Shown here piece by piece: positions 17,570-25,351 of a stretch of 64,000 nt of DNA (its first letter is position 1; each line of letters opens with the position of its first letter). The DNA is taken from NCBI GenBank assembly GCA_035459025.1, contig DATHYT010000085.1:1-64000 (forward strand). The letters run 5' to 3'. The stretch comes from JAABQT01 sp035459025 (GTDB lineage: Bacteria; Pseudomonadota; Gammaproteobacteria; Burkholderiales; SG8-39). The notes beneath the pieces are model-generated. The model saw only the letters and a program-made list of their open reading frames with translations. It had not been told where the DNA came from and made no database searches. The position numbers and the translations under genes are program-made.

Positions 17570-19137
17570 CGCCCGCGCAGCTGCGCGCGCGCCTGCTTGC
17601 GCGCGAAGAGCTTGCGCTGCTCGACGTGCGTGAGCAGGGCGTGCATTACAAGGGGCATCCGTTCTTTGCATGCTCACTGCCGCTGTCGCGCCTGGAGCTC
17701 ATGGTGGAGGAGCTGCTGCCGCGCCGCGCGGTGCCGCTGGTGCTCCTGGACGGCGGCGGCGAGGGGCTTGCCGAGCGCGCGGCGACGAAGCTGAAAGCGC
17801 TCGGGTACACCGACGTCGATATCCTGCAAGGCGGCTGCGCCGCCTGGAAGGCGACCGGCGGGGAGCTGTTCAGCGGCGTGAACGTGCCCTCGAAGGCCTT
17901 CGGCGAGTTCGTCGAGCATCATTACGGCACGCCGCGCATCCCGCCCGAGGAGTTGCAGCGCCTGGTGCAGGCGGGGAAGAAGCTCGTGATCCTCGATTCG
18001 CGGCCCTGGGACGAATACCACCGCATGAACATTCCAGGAGGCGTGGACGTGCCGGGCGCGGAGCTGGTCTACCGCACGCCCGACCTGACGCCCGACCCCG
18101 GCACGCTGGTGGTGGTGAACTGCGCCGGGCGCACGCGCAGCATCATCGGCTGCCAGTCGCTCAGGAACGCGGGCTGGACGGACGTGGTGGCGCTGAAAGA
18201 CGGCACCATGGGCTGGGAGCTCGCCGGGTTTGAGTGCGAACGCGGCTCGGCGCGCGTGGCGCCCGCGCCTTCCGCCGAGGGGCGGGCGAAGGCGCGCGCG
18301 GCGGCTGACGCCGTCGCCAAGCGCTTCGACGTGAAATTCGTAGGCGCGCCGCAGGTGCGCGCCTGGCTCGGGGATGCCGCGCGCACCACCTACCTGCTCG
18401 ACGTGCGCACCCGCGAGGAGTTCGACGCCGGCCGCCTCGAGGGCGCGCACCATGCACCCGGCGGACAGCTCGTGCAGGCCACCGACGAGTACGTCGGCGT
18501 GAGGAACGCGCGCATCGTGCTCGTCGACCCGGAGCGCGTGCGCTCGGTGATGACCGCCTCGTGGCTAAACCAGATGGGCTGGGACGAGGTCTTCGTGCTC
18601 GAGCCCGGTGCGACCGACTGGCCGCTCGAGCGCGGGCCGCGCGCCTCGCGCGTGCCGGGCCTGCAGCGCGCGCCCGAGATCGATGCGGCCGAGCTGGCGC
18701 GCGTGCGCGCCACGGTGCTCGATCTTTCGACCAGCCTGAAATTCCGCGCCCGGCACCTCCCGGGCGCCTGGTGGGCGGTGCGCGCCCGCCTGGACGCGGC
18801 ACGCGAAAAGCTCGGCGAGGCGACCGCCCTGGTGCTGACCTCCGACGACGGGCTGCTCGCGCATCTCGCGGCGCCCGAAGCAGCGGCGCTGTGGCCGCGC
18901 GCGCGGGTGCAGGTGCTCGCGGGTGGCAATGCGGCGTGGTTTGCCGCCGGGCTGCCGGCCGAGAGCGGCATCGGCGCCAATGCGACCACCACGCTCGACG
19001 ACGTCTGGTACAAGCCCTACGACCACGAGCACGGGGCCGATTACGAGAAGCACGCGCGCGCGTACCTCGACTGGGAGGTGGCGCTCGTCGATCAGATCAA
19101 GCGCGACCCCGCGATCCGCTTCCGGGCGTACGATTAG
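17566..19137 (+). CDS. four-domain rhodanese protein with a single catalytic cysteine
   Basis: A 523-residue protein made of four rhodanese-like domains (roughly 1-100, 115-225, 255-357 and 370-465) plus a short C-terminal extension ending in DQIKRDPAIRFRAYD. Only the second domain has an active-site cysteine (Cys186 in VVNCAGRTRS). The equivalent loop positions are Asp62 in domain 1 (LLDGGGEG), Asp321 in domain 3 (LVDPERVR) and around Ser426 in domain 4 (LTSDDGLL). Rhodaneses carry sulfane sulfur on that cysteine. The three silent domains may bind ligands or shape the active site. It is coupled to the cupin gene upstream and two bases from the glutaredoxin-fold gene downstream. Confidence 0.88.
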   Translation: MTPAQLRARLLAREELALLDVREQGVHYKGHPFFACSLPLSRLELMVEELLPRRAVPLVLLDGGGEGLAERAATKLKALGYTDVDILQGGCAAWKATGGELFSGVNVPSKAFGEFVEHHYGTPRIPPEELQRLVQAGKKLVILDSRPWDEYHRMNIPGGVDVPGAELVYRTPDLTPDPGTLVVVNCAGRTRSIIGCQSLRNAGWTDVVALKDGTMGWELAGFECERGSARVAPAPSAEGRAKARAAADAVAKRFDVKFVGAPQVRAWLGDAARTTYLLDVRTREEFDAGRLEGAHHAPGGQLVQATDEYVGVRNARIVLVDPERVRSVMTASWLNQMGWDEVFVLEPGATDWPLERGPRASRVPGLQRAPEIDAAELARVRATVLDLSTSLKFRARHLPGAWWAVRARLDAAREKLGEATALVLTSDDGLLAHLAAPEAAALWPRARVQVLAGGNAAWFAAGLPAESGIGANATTTLDDVWYKPYDHEHGADYEKHARAYLDWEVALVDQIKRDPAIRFRAYD

Positions 19138-19139
19138 CC

Positions 19140-19517
19140 ATGGGCCGGCCGATCTTCGATGAAGCGCGCATCCACCCGGCGATCCGGGAGAGGATCGCCG
19201 GCTGGGGCGTGGCCATCGTGAAGGAAGTGCAGCAGGTGGTGCAGTCGAAGGACCTCGTCGTCGTCGGCATGAAGACGAACCCGGCGCCGCGGAAGGCGCG
19301 CAAGCTCCTCGACGCCGCGGGCATCGAGTACACCTACCTCGAATACGGCTCCTACCTGTCCGGCTGGCGGCGGCGCCTGCCGCTCAAGCTTTGGACCGGC
19401 TGGCAGACCTTTCCCATGATCTTCGTGCGCGGGGTTCTGATCGGCGGCGCGAGCGACCTCGAGAAGCTGATGGCGAGCGGCGCGCTGCCGCAGATGCTGA
19501 AGAAGGACTCAGAGTAG
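19140..19517 (+). CDS. cysteine-free glutaredoxin-fold protein
   Basis: A 125-residue protein resembling monothiol glutaredoxins of the Grx4/GrxD type: VVVGMKTNPAPRKARKLL aligns with the beta strand and active-site helix, TFPMIFVRGVLIGGASDLEKL keeps the cis-proline (TFP) and the glutathione-contacting GGxxDL segment. The CGFS or CPYC active site is missing; about four residues are absent where it should be, and there is no cysteine in the whole chain. Thiol catalysis and normal Fe-S ligation are therefore impossible by the usual route. It belongs to the cupin-rhodanese operon and may bind glutathione or a persulfide-related partner (inference). Confidence 0.78.
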   Translation: MGRPIFDEARIHPAIRERIAGWGVAIVKEVQQVVQSKDLVVVGMKTNPAPRKARKLLDAAGIEYTYLEYGSYLSGWRRRLPLKLWTGWQTFPMIFVRGVLIGGASDLEKLMASGALPQMLKKDSE

Positions 19518-20105
19518 CCCGAGCCCCTGGAAACGCAGGTAGAGCTCGCGGCAGGCCCAGGCATCGGTCGCCGCGTACGTCACCTGCTGCGGCGACAGGC
19601 GCGGCGCCGCCCAGTTGGTGGTCTTGGTGCCCTTCGGGATGCGCGTGCCGAGAAAGATGCCGGTGAGGTTGCGCAGGCCCGTCTGCTTCAGGCCGTGGCG
19701 CCGCGCGACCTGGCCGAGGTCGAGCGCCGCGGCGACCTCGAACTCGAACAGCTGCCGCAGCTGGCGCAAGTCGTCGGCGAGCGCCACGCCGGCGGCGACG
19801 ACGTGTGGCGCGCCGAGGAGCGCGCCCAGAACGCCGGAGCAATCCACACGCTGCAGCGGAAACAGGTACACCGCGCGCCCGGTCGCCACTTGCGCGAGGC
19901 TGGGCAGGTGGCTCTCGCCTTTCCTGAAGGCCGGGCGCGTCTCGGTGTCGAAGCCGACCACCGCTTCCCGCAGGATGTCGGCGGCGGCGCGCTCGAGCGC
20001 CTGCGGCGACTCGAGCAGGTGCACCTCGCCCTCGTAGCGGCGGATCGGCAGCGCGTTCATCTCCTCGCGCGTGATCTGGCGCAGGTACTCGGGCGGCAGG
20101 GGCAT
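19509..20105 (-). CDS. RNase D-like 3'-5' exonuclease domain protein (DEDD superfamily)
   Basis: A 198-residue single exonuclease domain. The three Exo motifs are visible: AVVGFDTETRPAF (Asp53, Glu55), GVALADDLRQL (Asp) and YAATDAWACRELY (Tyr, Asp), giving a DEDDy site. Full-length RNase D has additional HRDC domains that are missing here, so it is a stand-alone exonuclease acting on RNA or DNA 3' ends. It converges with the glutaredoxin-fold gene (9-base overlap). Confidence 0.87.
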   Translation of the reverse strand: MPLPPEYLRQITREEMNALPIRRYEGEVHLLESPQALERAAADILREAVVGFDTETRPAFRKGESHLPSLAQVATGRAVYLFPLQRVDCSGVLGALLGAPHVVAAGVALADDLRQLRQLFEFEVAAALDLGQVARRHGLKQTGLRNLTGIFLGTRIPKGTKTTNWAAPRLSPQQVTYAATDAWACRELYLRFQGLGLL

Positions 20106-20137
20106 ACGGGACGCAGTGTAAGCTTGCGCGGGCAGGC

Positions 20138-20476
20138 ATGAAAAAGAAGCGCCGCGCCCGCCATCACCACCATGTCTACGTGGTCGAGCTCGACCCCGCG
20201 GTGCTGAACCTTGCGCGGTTTCGCAGGGCGAACCCGGAGCGCGACATGCTCAAGCCCTGCGTTTACGTCGGCATGACCGGGCTCACCCCCGAGGCGCGCT
20301 TTGCCAAGCACAAGGCGGGGGTGCGGGCGAACGCCTATGTGCAGCGCTTCGGCCTGCGGCTGCTGCCGGGGCTCTACGCCTACGCCAACCCGATGCCCTA
20401 CGAGGCGGCGCGCGAGATGGAGGTGGAGCTGGCGATAGGCCTGCGCGAGGAGGGCTACGCCGTATGGCAGGGGTGA
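20138..20476 (+). CDS. small GIY-YIG-like protein
   Basis: A 112-residue protein found in other proteobacteria as a hypothetical. A basic HHHH-containing N-terminus precedes VYVVELD and PCVYVGMTGLTPEARFAKHK, an arrangement like the (G)IY-x10-40-YVG core of GIY-YIG nucleases with Arg and His following, and MPYEAAREMEVELA supplies a possible catalytic Glu. Nuclease activity is not certain. It overlaps the next PIN gene by 13 bases, so the two are co-translated. Confidence 0.65.
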   Translation: MKKKRRARHHHHVYVVELDPAVLNLARFRRANPERDMLKPCVYVGMTGLTPEARFAKHKAGVRANAYVQRFGLRLLPGLYAYANPMPYEAAREMEVELAIGLREEGYAVWQG

Positions 20477-20883
20477 GGGTCGTCCTCGATACCCAGGTCT
20501 GGCTCGACTGGCTGGTGTTCGATGACCCTGCGGTCGGCCGGCTGCGCGAAGCGCAGGCCGCGGGGCGCATCGAGATCGTGATCGACGAGGTTTGCGAGGC
20601 GGAGCTGGTGCGCGTGCTCGGCTACGATCTCGGCAAGTTCTCCCTCGAGCCCGACGAGCAGACGCACTGCGTCGCGCGCGCGCGCGGCGTGTCGCGGCGC
20701 GTGCCCGCGGGCAGCCCGGGCGAGCTGCCGCGGTGCAAGGATCCCGACGATCAGAAGTTCCTCGAGCTGGCGGCGAGCACGGGGGCGCGGATCCTGGTCT
20801 CCAAGGACCAGGCGTTGCTCGCGCTGGCAAGGCGCGTGACGCGCTTTCGCATCCTGGCGCCGCAGGACTGCGGGGAACTGTGA
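20464..20883 (+). CDS. PIN domain protein (putative toxin family), no antitoxin seen
   Basis: A 139-residue PIN protein of the group annotated as putative toxin components. Acidic residues are in VVLDTQVWLDWL, DEVCEAELVRVLG, CKDPDDQKFLELA and LVSKDQALL, completing the nuclease site. Neither neighbour resembles a Phd, AbrB or RHH antitoxin; it lies between the GIY-YIG-like gene (13-base overlap) and a DUF3293 gene (1-base overlap). A role as a housekeeping RNase is therefore as likely as a toxin. Confidence 0.83.
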   Translation: MAGVRVVLDTQVWLDWLVFDDPAVGRLREAQAAGRIEIVIDEVCEAELVRVLGYDLGKFSLEPDEQTHCVARARGVSRRVPAGSPGELPRCKDPDDQKFLELAASTGARILVSKDQALLALARRVTRFRILAPQDCGEL

Positions 20884-21308
20884 TGCCGGTCGGTCCCGAC
20901 CTGATCGTTGCCTACCTCGGTGCGGAGTACGTGGTGTTCGGCGAGCCGGAGCTGGTGCTGCACATCGGGGAAGCAAGCGAGGCGCTCGACGAGCTGCTCG
21001 ACGCCCAGGGCGCGGGCACCGCGGCCTATGTCACCGCGGCCAATCCGCGCGGCCGCCTCGCGGGCGCGACCGAGAACGTGCTGGCGACCACCGCGCTGCT
21101 GGAGGCGCAACGCGATGCGGGCTACGCCTGCTTCGCGGGCGAAGGCCGCGACCCGCAGGGCGAATGGCCCGCTGAGCCGAGCGTGCTGGTGGTGGGCATC
21201 GCGCGCGCCGAGGCCGAGGTGCTCGGCCGCAGCTACGAGCAGAACGCGATCGTGTTCGTCGAGCGCGGCAAGGCGCCCGAGCTGGTGATGCTCGCCGCTC
21301 AGGACTGA
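20883..21308 (+). CDS. DUF3293 domain protein
   Basis: A 141-residue protein with the DUF3293 signature: AYVTAANPRGRLAGATEN, the middle GEGRDPQGEWPAEPSVLV and RSYEQNAIVFVERGKAPELV near the end. The family is small, soluble and uncharacterised. Its ATG shares one base with the PIN gene stop (TGATG), making it the last gene of that little operon. It converges with yjbQ and overlaps it by 10 bases. Confidence 0.85.
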   Translation: MPVGPDLIVAYLGAEYVVFGEPELVLHIGEASEALDELLDAQGAGTAAYVTAANPRGRLAGATENVLATTALLEAQRDAGYACFAGEGRDPQGEWPAEPSVLVVGIARAEAEVLGRSYEQNAIVFVERGKAPELVMLAAQD

Positions 21309-21724
21309 CCGAGCACGGTGACGACCACGTTGCGCGAGTGCGGCGCGTGGCGATGCTCCCAGAGGTAGATCCCCTGCCAGGTGCCCAGGGCGAGCCGGCC
21401 TTCGGCCACCGGAATCTGCAGCGAGCTCGCCGTCAGCACCGATCGCGCATGCGCCGCCATGTCGTCGGGACCCTCGTCGTCGTGCGCATAGGCGGGGTCG
21501 CCGTCCGGCGCCAGCCGCGCGAGGATCGTCTCCAGGTCCTGGCGCACCGCGGGCGCGGCGTTCTCGCACAGGATGAGCGAGGCGCTGGTGTGCCGCAGGA
21601 ACACGTTGCACAGGCCCGTACGCACGCCCGCATCGCGCACCACCTGGCCCACCTCCGCCGTGATATCGGTGGTGCCGCGGCCGCGCGTGCGGAAGTTGAG
21701 TGATTTCTGCACAGTGGGCATCAT
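21299..21724 (-). CDS. yjbQ: YjbQ family protein (UPF0047, secondary thiamine-phosphate synthase)
   Basis: A 141-residue UPF0047 protein: TTDITAEVGQVV, NVFLRHTSASLILCENA, then the DD-containing block HDDEGPDDMAAHARSVL and GTWQGIYLWEHR. Members bind a metal through the conserved histidines and can weakly supply thiamine-phosphate synthase activity; the natural role is unknown. Two adjacent ATG codons exist at the start; the outer one (21724) is given. The gene diverges from the HNH gene with nine bases between starts. Confidence 0.88.
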   Translation of the reverse strand: MMPTVQKSLNFRTRGRGTTDITAEVGQVVRDAGVRTGLCNVFLRHTSASLILCENAAPAVRQDLETILARLAPDGDPAYAHDDEGPDDMAAHARSVLTASSLQIPVAEGRLALGTWQGIYLWEHRHAPHSRNVVVTVLGQS

Positions 21725-21733
21725 AAGCGCTGC

Positions 21734-22039
21734 GTGAAACCGCCATTGTCCTCGTACCGCGAGCGGGCGCTCAAGATCCTGCCCTGGATCTGCACGCGCT
21801 GCGCGCGCGAGTTTCCGGCCTCGCGCCTGCGCGAGCTGACGGTGCACCACAAGGACGGCAATCACGACCACAACCCGCCAGACGGCTCGAACTGGGAGCT
21901 GCTGTGCATCTATTGCCACGAAAACGAGCACGCCCGCGTCGAGGATGCGCGCGCGGGCGGCGGCGGCGAGAAGCCGCAGGCTCCCGCGATGCACAAGCCG
22001 CTCGCGGCACTTGAAACCCTGCTGAAAGGCAAGAAGTAG
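21734..22039 (+). CDS. yajD: YajD-like HNH nuclease
   Basis: A 101-residue protein with a YajD-type HNH motif. CTRC (Cys20, Cys23) and CIYCHENEH form the structural zinc pairs, and LTVHHKDGNHDHNPPDGSN supplies the catalytic HH and N residues. Family members are small predicted DNA endonucleases conserved as core genes in many proteobacteria, with no known partner. GTG start, nine bases from the divergent yjbQ start. Confidence 0.88.
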   Translation: MKPPLSSYRERALKILPWICTRCAREFPASRLRELTVHHKDGNHDHNPPDGSNWELLCIYCHENEHARVEDARAGGGGEKPQAPAMHKPLAALETLLKGKK

Positions 22040-22121
22040 TTCTCATTCCCGCCGTTTTCCGTCCACAGGACATCCGGCGCAGAGCGGATGCGCGATGTGG
22101 GCGAAAATGCGCCCGCCCCCC

Positions 22122-23906
22122 ATGGCCAATCCCATCGAAAAGTGGCTGGACAAGCTCGAGCGGTGCCTCGCGCGCAGCGACATCGACGGCACTGCGAAGC
22201 TGTTCGACGACGAGTGCTACTGGCGCGACTTGGTCGCGTTCACGTGGACGATCAAGACCTTCGAGGGGCGCGGCGAGATCCGCGCCATGCTCTCGGCGAC
22301 GCTCGGCGCGGCGGCGCCGGGCGATTTCCGGGCGCTCGCCGCGCCGGTAGAGCACGACGACGGCGTCGTCGAAGGGTGGTTTGCGTTCGAAACGGCACGA
22401 GGGCGCGGCACCGGGCACCTGCGGCTGCGCGATGGCCGGTGCTGGACCCTGCTCACCACCCTGCAGGAGCTGAAGGGGTTCGAAGAGCCGGCGGGACCGT
22501 TGCGCGCGCGGGGCCTGGAGCACGGCGTGGTGCCCGGACGGCTGTCCTGGCTCGAGCGCCGGCGCAAGGACGCGGCCGAGCTCGGCTTCGCGCTGCAGCC
22601 GTTCGTGCTCATCGTCGGCGGCGGCCAGGGCGGGCTCGCGCTCGCCGCGCGCCTGAAGCGCCTGGCGGTGCCGACGCTCGTCGTCGAGCAGAACGAGCGT
22701 GCGGGCGACTCGTGGCGCAAGCGTTACCGGTCGCTGTGCCTGCACGACCCGGTGTGGTACGACCACATGCCCTACCTGCCGTTTCCCGACCACTGGCCGG
22801 TGTTCTCGCCCAAGGACAAGATGGGCGACTGGCTGGAGATGTACGCGCGGGTCATGGAGCTCAACTGCTGGACCTCGACGCGCTGCCTGAAGGCCGCCTA
22901 CGACGAGGCGGCCGCCGAATGGCGGGTGCAGGTGGAGCGCAGCGGCCGCGTGCTCGAGCTGCGGCCGAAGCACCTGGTGCTCGCCACCGGCATGTCCGGC
23001 TATCCCAACCTCCCCGACATTCCCGGTGCCGACGCGTTCTTCGGAAAGATCGTGCACTCGAGCAAGTTCGAGGGCGGCGAAGCCTGGCGCGGCAAGTGCT
23101 GCGTGGTGCTCGGCGCCAACAACTCGGCGCACGACATCGCCGCCGACCTGGTCGAGCACGGCGCGCAGGAGGTCACCATGGTGCAGCGCTCCTCCACCGT
23201 GGTCGTCACCTCCGATGCGCTCATGGAGCACGCCTGGGGCAAGCTCTACTCGGAGGACGCGCTGGAGCGCGGCATCACCACCGAGATCGCCGACCTGACG
23301 GTCGCGTCGGTGCCGTTCCGGCTGCTGCCGTCGTTCCAGAAGCCGGTCTACGACGCGATCCGCGAGCGCGACGCCGAGCTCTACGCCGGCCTGGAAAAGG
23401 CGGGCTTCCAGTTCGACTTCGGTGAGGACGGCTCGGGCATTCACGCGACGTACCTGCGCCGCGGCGCGGGCTACTACATCGACGTTGGCGCCTCGCAGAT
23501 GGTGATCGACGGCCGCATCCGGCTGAAGAGCCCCGCGCACATCGAGCGCATTGCCGAGCAGACGGTGCTGCTCTCGGACGGCTCGGTGCTGACCGCTGAC
23601 CTCGTCGTGCTCGCCACCGGCTACGGCTCGATGAACCAGTGGGCCGCGCAACTGATCTCGCCGGAGGTGGCCGCGCGCGTCGGCAAGTGCTGGGGCCTGG
23701 GCTCCGACACGAAATACGACCCGGGCCCGTGGGAGGGCGAGCTGCGCAACATGTGGAAGCCGACGCAGCAGCCGGGGCTCTGGTTCATGGGCGGCAACCT
23801 GATGCAGGCGCGGCACTATTCGCTCTATCTCGCGCTGCAGCTGAAAGCGCGCTTCGAGGGGCTCGACACGCCCGTGTATTACGTGGAGCCGGTGCATCAT
23901 CCGTGA
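22122..23906 (+). CDS. flavin-containing monooxygenase with N-terminal SnoaL-like domain
   Basis: About 594 residues. Residues 1-130 resemble an NTF2/SnoaL-like domain (LFDDECYWRDLVAFTWTIKT). The rest is an FMO-type flavoprotein: FAD-binding LIVGGGQGGLALAARL and NADPH-binding CVVLGANNSAHDIAADL, then VVLATGYGSMN. Such enzymes hydroxylate or Baeyer-Villiger oxidise small molecules using NADPH and O2. The ATG at 22122 is chosen because the upstream alternative (22095) adds an uncharacteristic MWAKMRPPP stretch. The next gene starts within its last codons. Confidence 0.87.
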   Translation: MANPIEKWLDKLERCLARSDIDGTAKLFDDECYWRDLVAFTWTIKTFEGRGEIRAMLSATLGAAAPGDFRALAAPVEHDDGVVEGWFAFETARGRGTGHLRLRDGRCWTLLTTLQELKGFEEPAGPLRARGLEHGVVPGRLSWLERRRKDAAELGFALQPFVLIVGGGQGGLALAARLKRLAVPTLVVEQNERAGDSWRKRYRSLCLHDPVWYDHMPYLPFPDHWPVFSPKDKMGDWLEMYARVMELNCWTSTRCLKAAYDEAAAEWRVQVERSGRVLELRPKHLVLATGMSGYPNLPDIPGADAFFGKIVHSSKFEGGEAWRGKCCVVLGANNSAHDIAADLVEHGAQEVTMVQRSSTVVVTSDALMEHAWGKLYSEDALERGITTEIADLTVASVPFRLLPSFQKPVYDAIRERDAELYAGLEKAGFQFDFGEDGSGIHATYLRRGAGYYIDVGASQMVIDGRIRLKSPAHIERIAEQTVLLSDGSVLTADLVVLATGYGSMNQWAAQLISPEVAARVGKCWGLGSDTKYDPGPWEGELRNMWKPTQQPGLWFMGGNLMQARHYSLYLALQLKARFEGLDTPVYYVEPVHHP

Positions 23907-24451
23907 AACTGCCCCAGAACTCGCTGTTCGCGATGCTGCTGCGCGCGCGCTGGTGGGTGAGCGCGCTGGTCGCGCTGGGCGTGTTCGCTCTGACGCGGCT
24001 CATCCTCCCCGAGGGGTTCGCGCTTTTCGCCACGCTGCCCTTCATCGTCATCGCCGTGGTCGTCGCCTGGAAGGAGGTCCGCCAGCCGCGCGGCGCGCGG
24101 CTCGAGGCCGCGCTGGAGAGACTGCGCGCGATGAGCTGGGATGAGTTCGCCGCCGGCGTGGAGCAGGGTTACCGCCGCGTGGGCTACTCGGTGACGCGCA
24201 CGGAGGGCGCGGCGGACTTCGAGCTGGAGAAGGACAGCCGCGTTTCGCTCGTGAGCGCGCGGCGCTGGAAGGCCGCGCGCACCGGCGTCGAGCCGCTGAA
24301 GGACCTGGTCACAGCGGGCGAGCGGCGCGGGGCCGTGGAGTGCGTGATCGTGGTGACGGGCGAGTTGAGCGAGCAGGCGCGCAAGCTCGCCGGCGACAAG
24401 CAAATCAAGCTGCTGGAAGGCGCGGGCCTGACCGCGCTGCTGAAGCGCTAG
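23903..24451 (+). CDS. membrane-anchored restriction-endonuclease-like (Mrr-type) protein
   Basis: A 182-residue protein: two membrane helices (about 17-32 and 40-56), a short basic linker, then a small Mrr-like fold (SWDEFAAGVEQGYRRVGYSV, ADFELEKDSRVSLVSARRWK, TGVEPLKDL). In active members the second motif reads roughly (E/Q)CKRW; here it is SARRW, so the usual catalytic Lys is Arg (residue 120) while Asp105 remains. Catalytic activity is doubtful. It begins with GTG overlapping the monooxygenase stop (GTGA) and converges with the dioxygenase gene. Confidence 0.75.
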   Translation: MKLPQNSLFAMLLRARWWVSALVALGVFALTRLILPEGFALFATLPFIVIAVVVAWKEVRQPRGARLEAALERLRAMSWDEFAAGVEQGYRRVGYSVTRTEGAADFELEKDSRVSLVSARRWKAARTGVEPLKDLVTAGERRGAVECVIVVTGELSEQARKLAGDKQIKLLEGAGLTALLKR

Positions 24452-25308
24452 GCGATATCGAGCGTGGTGACGCGGCGCAGCTCGCGCCGGTGCCGGGTGT
24501 CGTCGAACGGCCGGCCGCGGTGCATGGTCGCCAGGTTGTCCCAGATCACGAGGTCGCCCTCGCGCCATTCGTGGCGGTAGACGAACTGCGGCTGCGTCGC
24601 GCGCTCCACGAGCTCGCGCAGCAGCAGCCGCCCCTCGGGCACCGGCCAGTCGATGATGCGCGAAGCGTGCGAGGCGAGGTAGAGCGAGCGCCGGCCGGTG
24701 CGCGGATTGGCGCGCACGACCGGGTGCACGGCGCCGGGGAGCTTGCGCTGCTCCTCGGCCGAGAACTCGAAGCCGAGCGTCATGCGCGAGTAGGCGATGG
24801 AATGGTGGGCGCGCAGTCCCTCCAGGGTGCGCCGGGTGGCGTCATCGAGCGCGTCGTAGGCCGCGCGCAGGTCGGCGAACTCGGTATCGGCCGCGACGGG
24901 CGGCACGACCTTGGCGAGCAGCATCGAGTAGCGGCCCGGCGGATCCTCGAACGACGCGTCCGTGTGCCACAGGCGGTTGCCGAGCGCGTAGGCACGGCGC
25001 CGGTCGCCGGCCTGCATGAGCTGTCCGCTTTCATCGACGTTGGAGATGTCGGTGAGGGCTTCGTCGCCCAGGCGGTTCCTGCCCAGGACCGCGGCCCCGG
25101 TCTTCGCGTGCAGCGTGCCGTCAAAGCGCTTGGCGAACGCCAGCTGCTCGCCGCCGTCGAAGCGCTGGTCGCGGAACACCAGCACCGCGTACTCGTCCAT
25201 CGCCGCGCGGATGGCGTCGAGGGTCGGCTGATCCGTGACGGCGCGCAGGTCGATCGCGCTCGCCTCGGCGGCGAACAGCGGGTGCAGCTTCCGGAAGGTC
25301 AGCCCCAT
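24448..25308 (-). CDS. TauD/TfdA family Fe(II)/2-oxoglutarate dioxygenase
   Basis: A 286-residue dioxygenase. The iron triad is His115 and Asp117 in LWHTDASF and His263 in TMHRGRPFD; the 2-oxoglutarate arginine lies in RRELRRVT about 11 residues later, as in TauD and TfdA. These enzymes oxidise sulfonates, phenoxyacetates or similar substrates to release a hydroxylated product. The start is the ATG at 25308. Its 3' end meets the nuclease-like gene with a 4-base overlap. The substrate cannot be deduced. Confidence 0.9.
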   Translation of the reverse strand: MGLTFRKLHPLFAAEASAIDLRAVTDQPTLDAIRAAMDEYAVLVFRDQRFDGGEQLAFAKRFDGTLHAKTGAAVLGRNRLGDEALTDISNVDESGQLMQAGDRRRAYALGNRLWHTDASFEDPPGRYSMLLAKVVPPVAADTEFADLRAAYDALDDATRRTLEGLRAHHSIAYSRMTLGFEFSAEEQRKLPGAVHPVVRANPRTGRRSLYLASHASRIIDWPVPEGRLLLRELVERATQPQFVYRHEWREGDLVIWDNLATMHRGRPFDDTRHRRELRRVTTLDIA

Positions 25309-25351
25309 CGGGCGATTCTATGCCACGCACGCCTTTAGACTGCCAGCCAGG

